A stretch of DNA of 64,000 nt from Malaya genurostris (taxonomy: Eukaryota > Arthropoda > Insecta > Diptera > Culicidae). Location of the stretch: positions 32,352,753-32,416,752 of the forward strand of contig NC_080571.1 in assembly GCF_030247185.1 (NCBI RefSeq). Direction: 5' to 3'. The notes under the pieces were generated by a model. That model was not told where the DNA came from, did not search any database, and saw only the letters and a list, made by a program, of their open reading frames with translations. Of the stretch, positions 62,515 to 64,000 are shown one piece after another (position 1 is the stretch's first letter; the number at the start of each line of letters is the position of its first letter). Position numbers and translations under genes: made by a program.

Positions 62515-63394
62515 CACCCAAACCTCCGTTTACGTAAACTTTTTTTACGAACCTACTTCGTAAAAAGAAGATTTTGCATACAAAGAAAATCGTTTCCGGC
62601 TCATTTACATTCCATGGAAATTACTACAAAATGGGTATTTTCGAAACGGGTTTGATGAGTAACATACGTGTTGGAAAACGATGTTTGAGGTGGTTCTGAA
62701 TTCCAAGATGGCAGCTTCCGGTATATTGGCATTCCTCAAAACCCTTACAATAACGAGTTTTATGAGGAGATATCGGGAGCGATGTTTGAAGTGGTTCTGA
62801 GTTCTGCTTTAGTTCCAAATATGAAGAATTTTTCTTTATTTGGGGTACTTGTTCAGCGATTTCAATAGCCTTGATAGTCTGATTTGACTGGTATTGTACT
62901 ATTTATTTTACTCACTCCGGCTATGATTTAGATCTGCCGCAGATATCATACTACTGATTCAAAAATGTAAATGTCTACTCAGGAAAACCGTTTCGAAAAT
63001 ATGCATATTGTGAAGATATTCAAAAGGGTTTTTAAGGAATACCAATAAACCGGAAGTCGCCATCATGGAACTAAGAACCACCTCAAACATCGTTTTCTGA
63101 CATCTACTCATCAATCCCGTTCCGAAAATATCCATATTCTGATGGATTGTAACGAATATCGATGAACCGGAAGTCGCCATCTTGGAAATTGATGCGACCT
63201 AGAACATCTTTTTTCTGTAAATACTAATAATTTTTGTTCCATAGTTATTAATTATATTATGCATATCCAATAATATATATTACATAGGGAAAACTTTTTT
63301 ACGTTCAAAAATCCAAATAACGTAAACTTTTTTTATCACGTCATAATTCGATTTACGAAGTCCCGATTATTACGTAAATGGAGGTTTGAGTGTA
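62515..63394. mobile_element. MITE with CACCCAAACC ends and internal inverted units
   Basis: The left end CACCCAAACCTCCGTTTACG and the right end (inward) CACTCAAACCTCCATTTACG match. The interior has 120-bp segments around GATGTTTGAGGTGGTTCTGA in one orientation (62627-62755) and the reverse (63005-63140), plus a further tandem unit. It encodes nothing recognisable. A fragment of the same family is at 6558-6700. Confidence 0.75.
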
Positions 63395-63609
63395 TTTCAT
63401 TTTTTGCTTTTTAAGTTTTATTGCTCAATCTTTTCAGTTCCTCGTTTACCCTCTACTCTCCATTATTTTCTCTTTCCTTATCATTCTGTACACTTCATTA
63501 TTCACCTTTCATTTTTCATTACTTTTTCCTCTTACTCTATTCTATTCATTCTCAACCATTCACTAATCACTGTTACTTACTTCTAATTAATTACTATTTA
63601 CTCTAAATT
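63395..63609. other. Pyrimidine-rich spacer
   Basis: T/C-rich low-complexity sequence. Short frames through it are by-products. Confidence 0.5.
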
Positions 63610-64000
63610 TTTGCCTTTCTCTAAAGAAAGCTAATAGAATTGCTGAAAAAAAAAACGACTTTCGAACGGAGCCTCGAAGATCTCTAGTATTATATACCAA
63701 TCGATTCAGCTCGACGAGACTGCAAAATGTTTGTGTATGTGTTTGTATGTGAATGCACCTTTCATAGAATATTATAACCGCTCAAATTTCTCAAAGATGC
63801 CTGAATCAACTAGAAAAAAATTTGGCTTGATCAAGTTTAAAGATCAATAGGCTGTCAATTCCGGTTCCGGAGATATAATGGTATAAATGACGAAACCGAC
63901 ATTACACTTTTTTTTTCTTCTTACCGCTCAAATTTCTCGGAGATGGCTGAACCGGATTCAACAGGCTTAAACTCGTTTGAAAGCTTCTATTGTGTGATTG
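63610..64000. repeat. Dispersed repeat, second copy (cut by the window end)
   Basis: It begins TTTTTGCCTTTCTCTAAAG and follows the copy at 40337 through TCGAACGGAGCCTCGAAGA, a TG-rich tract and GGTTCCGGAGATATAATGG. It continues past the window edge. Confidence 0.75.

Overview
The window looks like a stretch of a large, AT-rich mosquito (Culicidae) nuclear genome. It is eukaryotic: there are no operons or Shine-Dalgarno sites, there are several tRNA-derived SINEs with pol III boxes, and it contains non-LTR retrotransposons of the I, Jockey, LOA/R1-like and CR1 (T1/Q-like) clades together with mariner, Tc1 (DD37E) and pogo/Tigger DNA transposons. That mixture, and several short repeats that resemble ones I associate with mosquito introns, point to Culicidae. 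The species cannot be told from sequence alone. I found no convincing host protein-coding gene, LTR retrotransposon, viral insertion or CRISPR array. Almost every long open frame belongs to a transposable element.

Layout. 0-7 kb: a tandem duplication (512-1325), an AAAAGTAACGC-rich block, a tRNA-derived SINE (2384-2528), a GC-richer unassigned stretch with microsatellites (3.3-5.2 kb), a MITE remnant and an old CR1 reverse-transcriptase scrap (6703-7268). 7-13 kb: a DD37E Tc1-like element (7271-8542), then a tandem array with a very regular 266-268 bp period, cut by a TIR element (10398-11553) and ended by a (TA)76 tract and a truncated copy of the same TIR element. 13-17 kb: old repeat modules only. 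17.2-23.0 kb: a nearly complete I-clade retrotransposon (ORF1 with three zinc knuckles; ORF2 with endonuclease, RT and RNase H) spoiled by one frameshift, one nonsense codon and a 53-bp-period duplication. 23-28 kb: another TIR-element copy, a hAT-like MITE and a 5' mariner scrap. 28.6-31.9 kb: an internally deleted Jockey element. 34-41.3 kb: a second DD37E element, a long foldback, a nearly intact mariner, two decayed mariners and a repeat carrying a 107-bp-armed hairpin. 41.3-45.97 kb: a second, 5'-truncated I-clade element on the minus strand. 46.07-46.70 kb: a degenerate minisatellite.

50.4-60.0 kb is the best-resolved nest. A CR1-clade element was hit by a 594-bp TIR element and by a 6.27-kb pogo/Tigger-like transposon. 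Both have TA target duplications, and removing each one restores the CR1 reading frame across the junction. The Tigger-like element itself contains an internally deleted LOA/R1-like retrotransposon bracketed by a 105-bp direct repeat, an inverted CR1 fragment, a transposase remnant and a perfect 40-bp-arm palindrome. Downstream lie a third DD37E remnant, tRNA-like sequences, a GC-richer unassigned stretch (60.8-61.8 kb), a SINE and a MITE with internal inverted units. The window ends inside another copy of the repeat seen at 40.3-41.3 kb.

Functionally this is a transposon graveyard with a few young insertions. The ORF1 and ORF2 proteins of the non-LTR elements would form the RNP that performs target-primed reverse transcription. 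The DNA-transposon products are DDE/DDD transposases. None appears able to work without repair, but the I element (17.2-23.0 kb) and the mariner (36.4-37.7 kb) are only one to a few changes from intact, so functional relatives may exist elsewhere in the genome.
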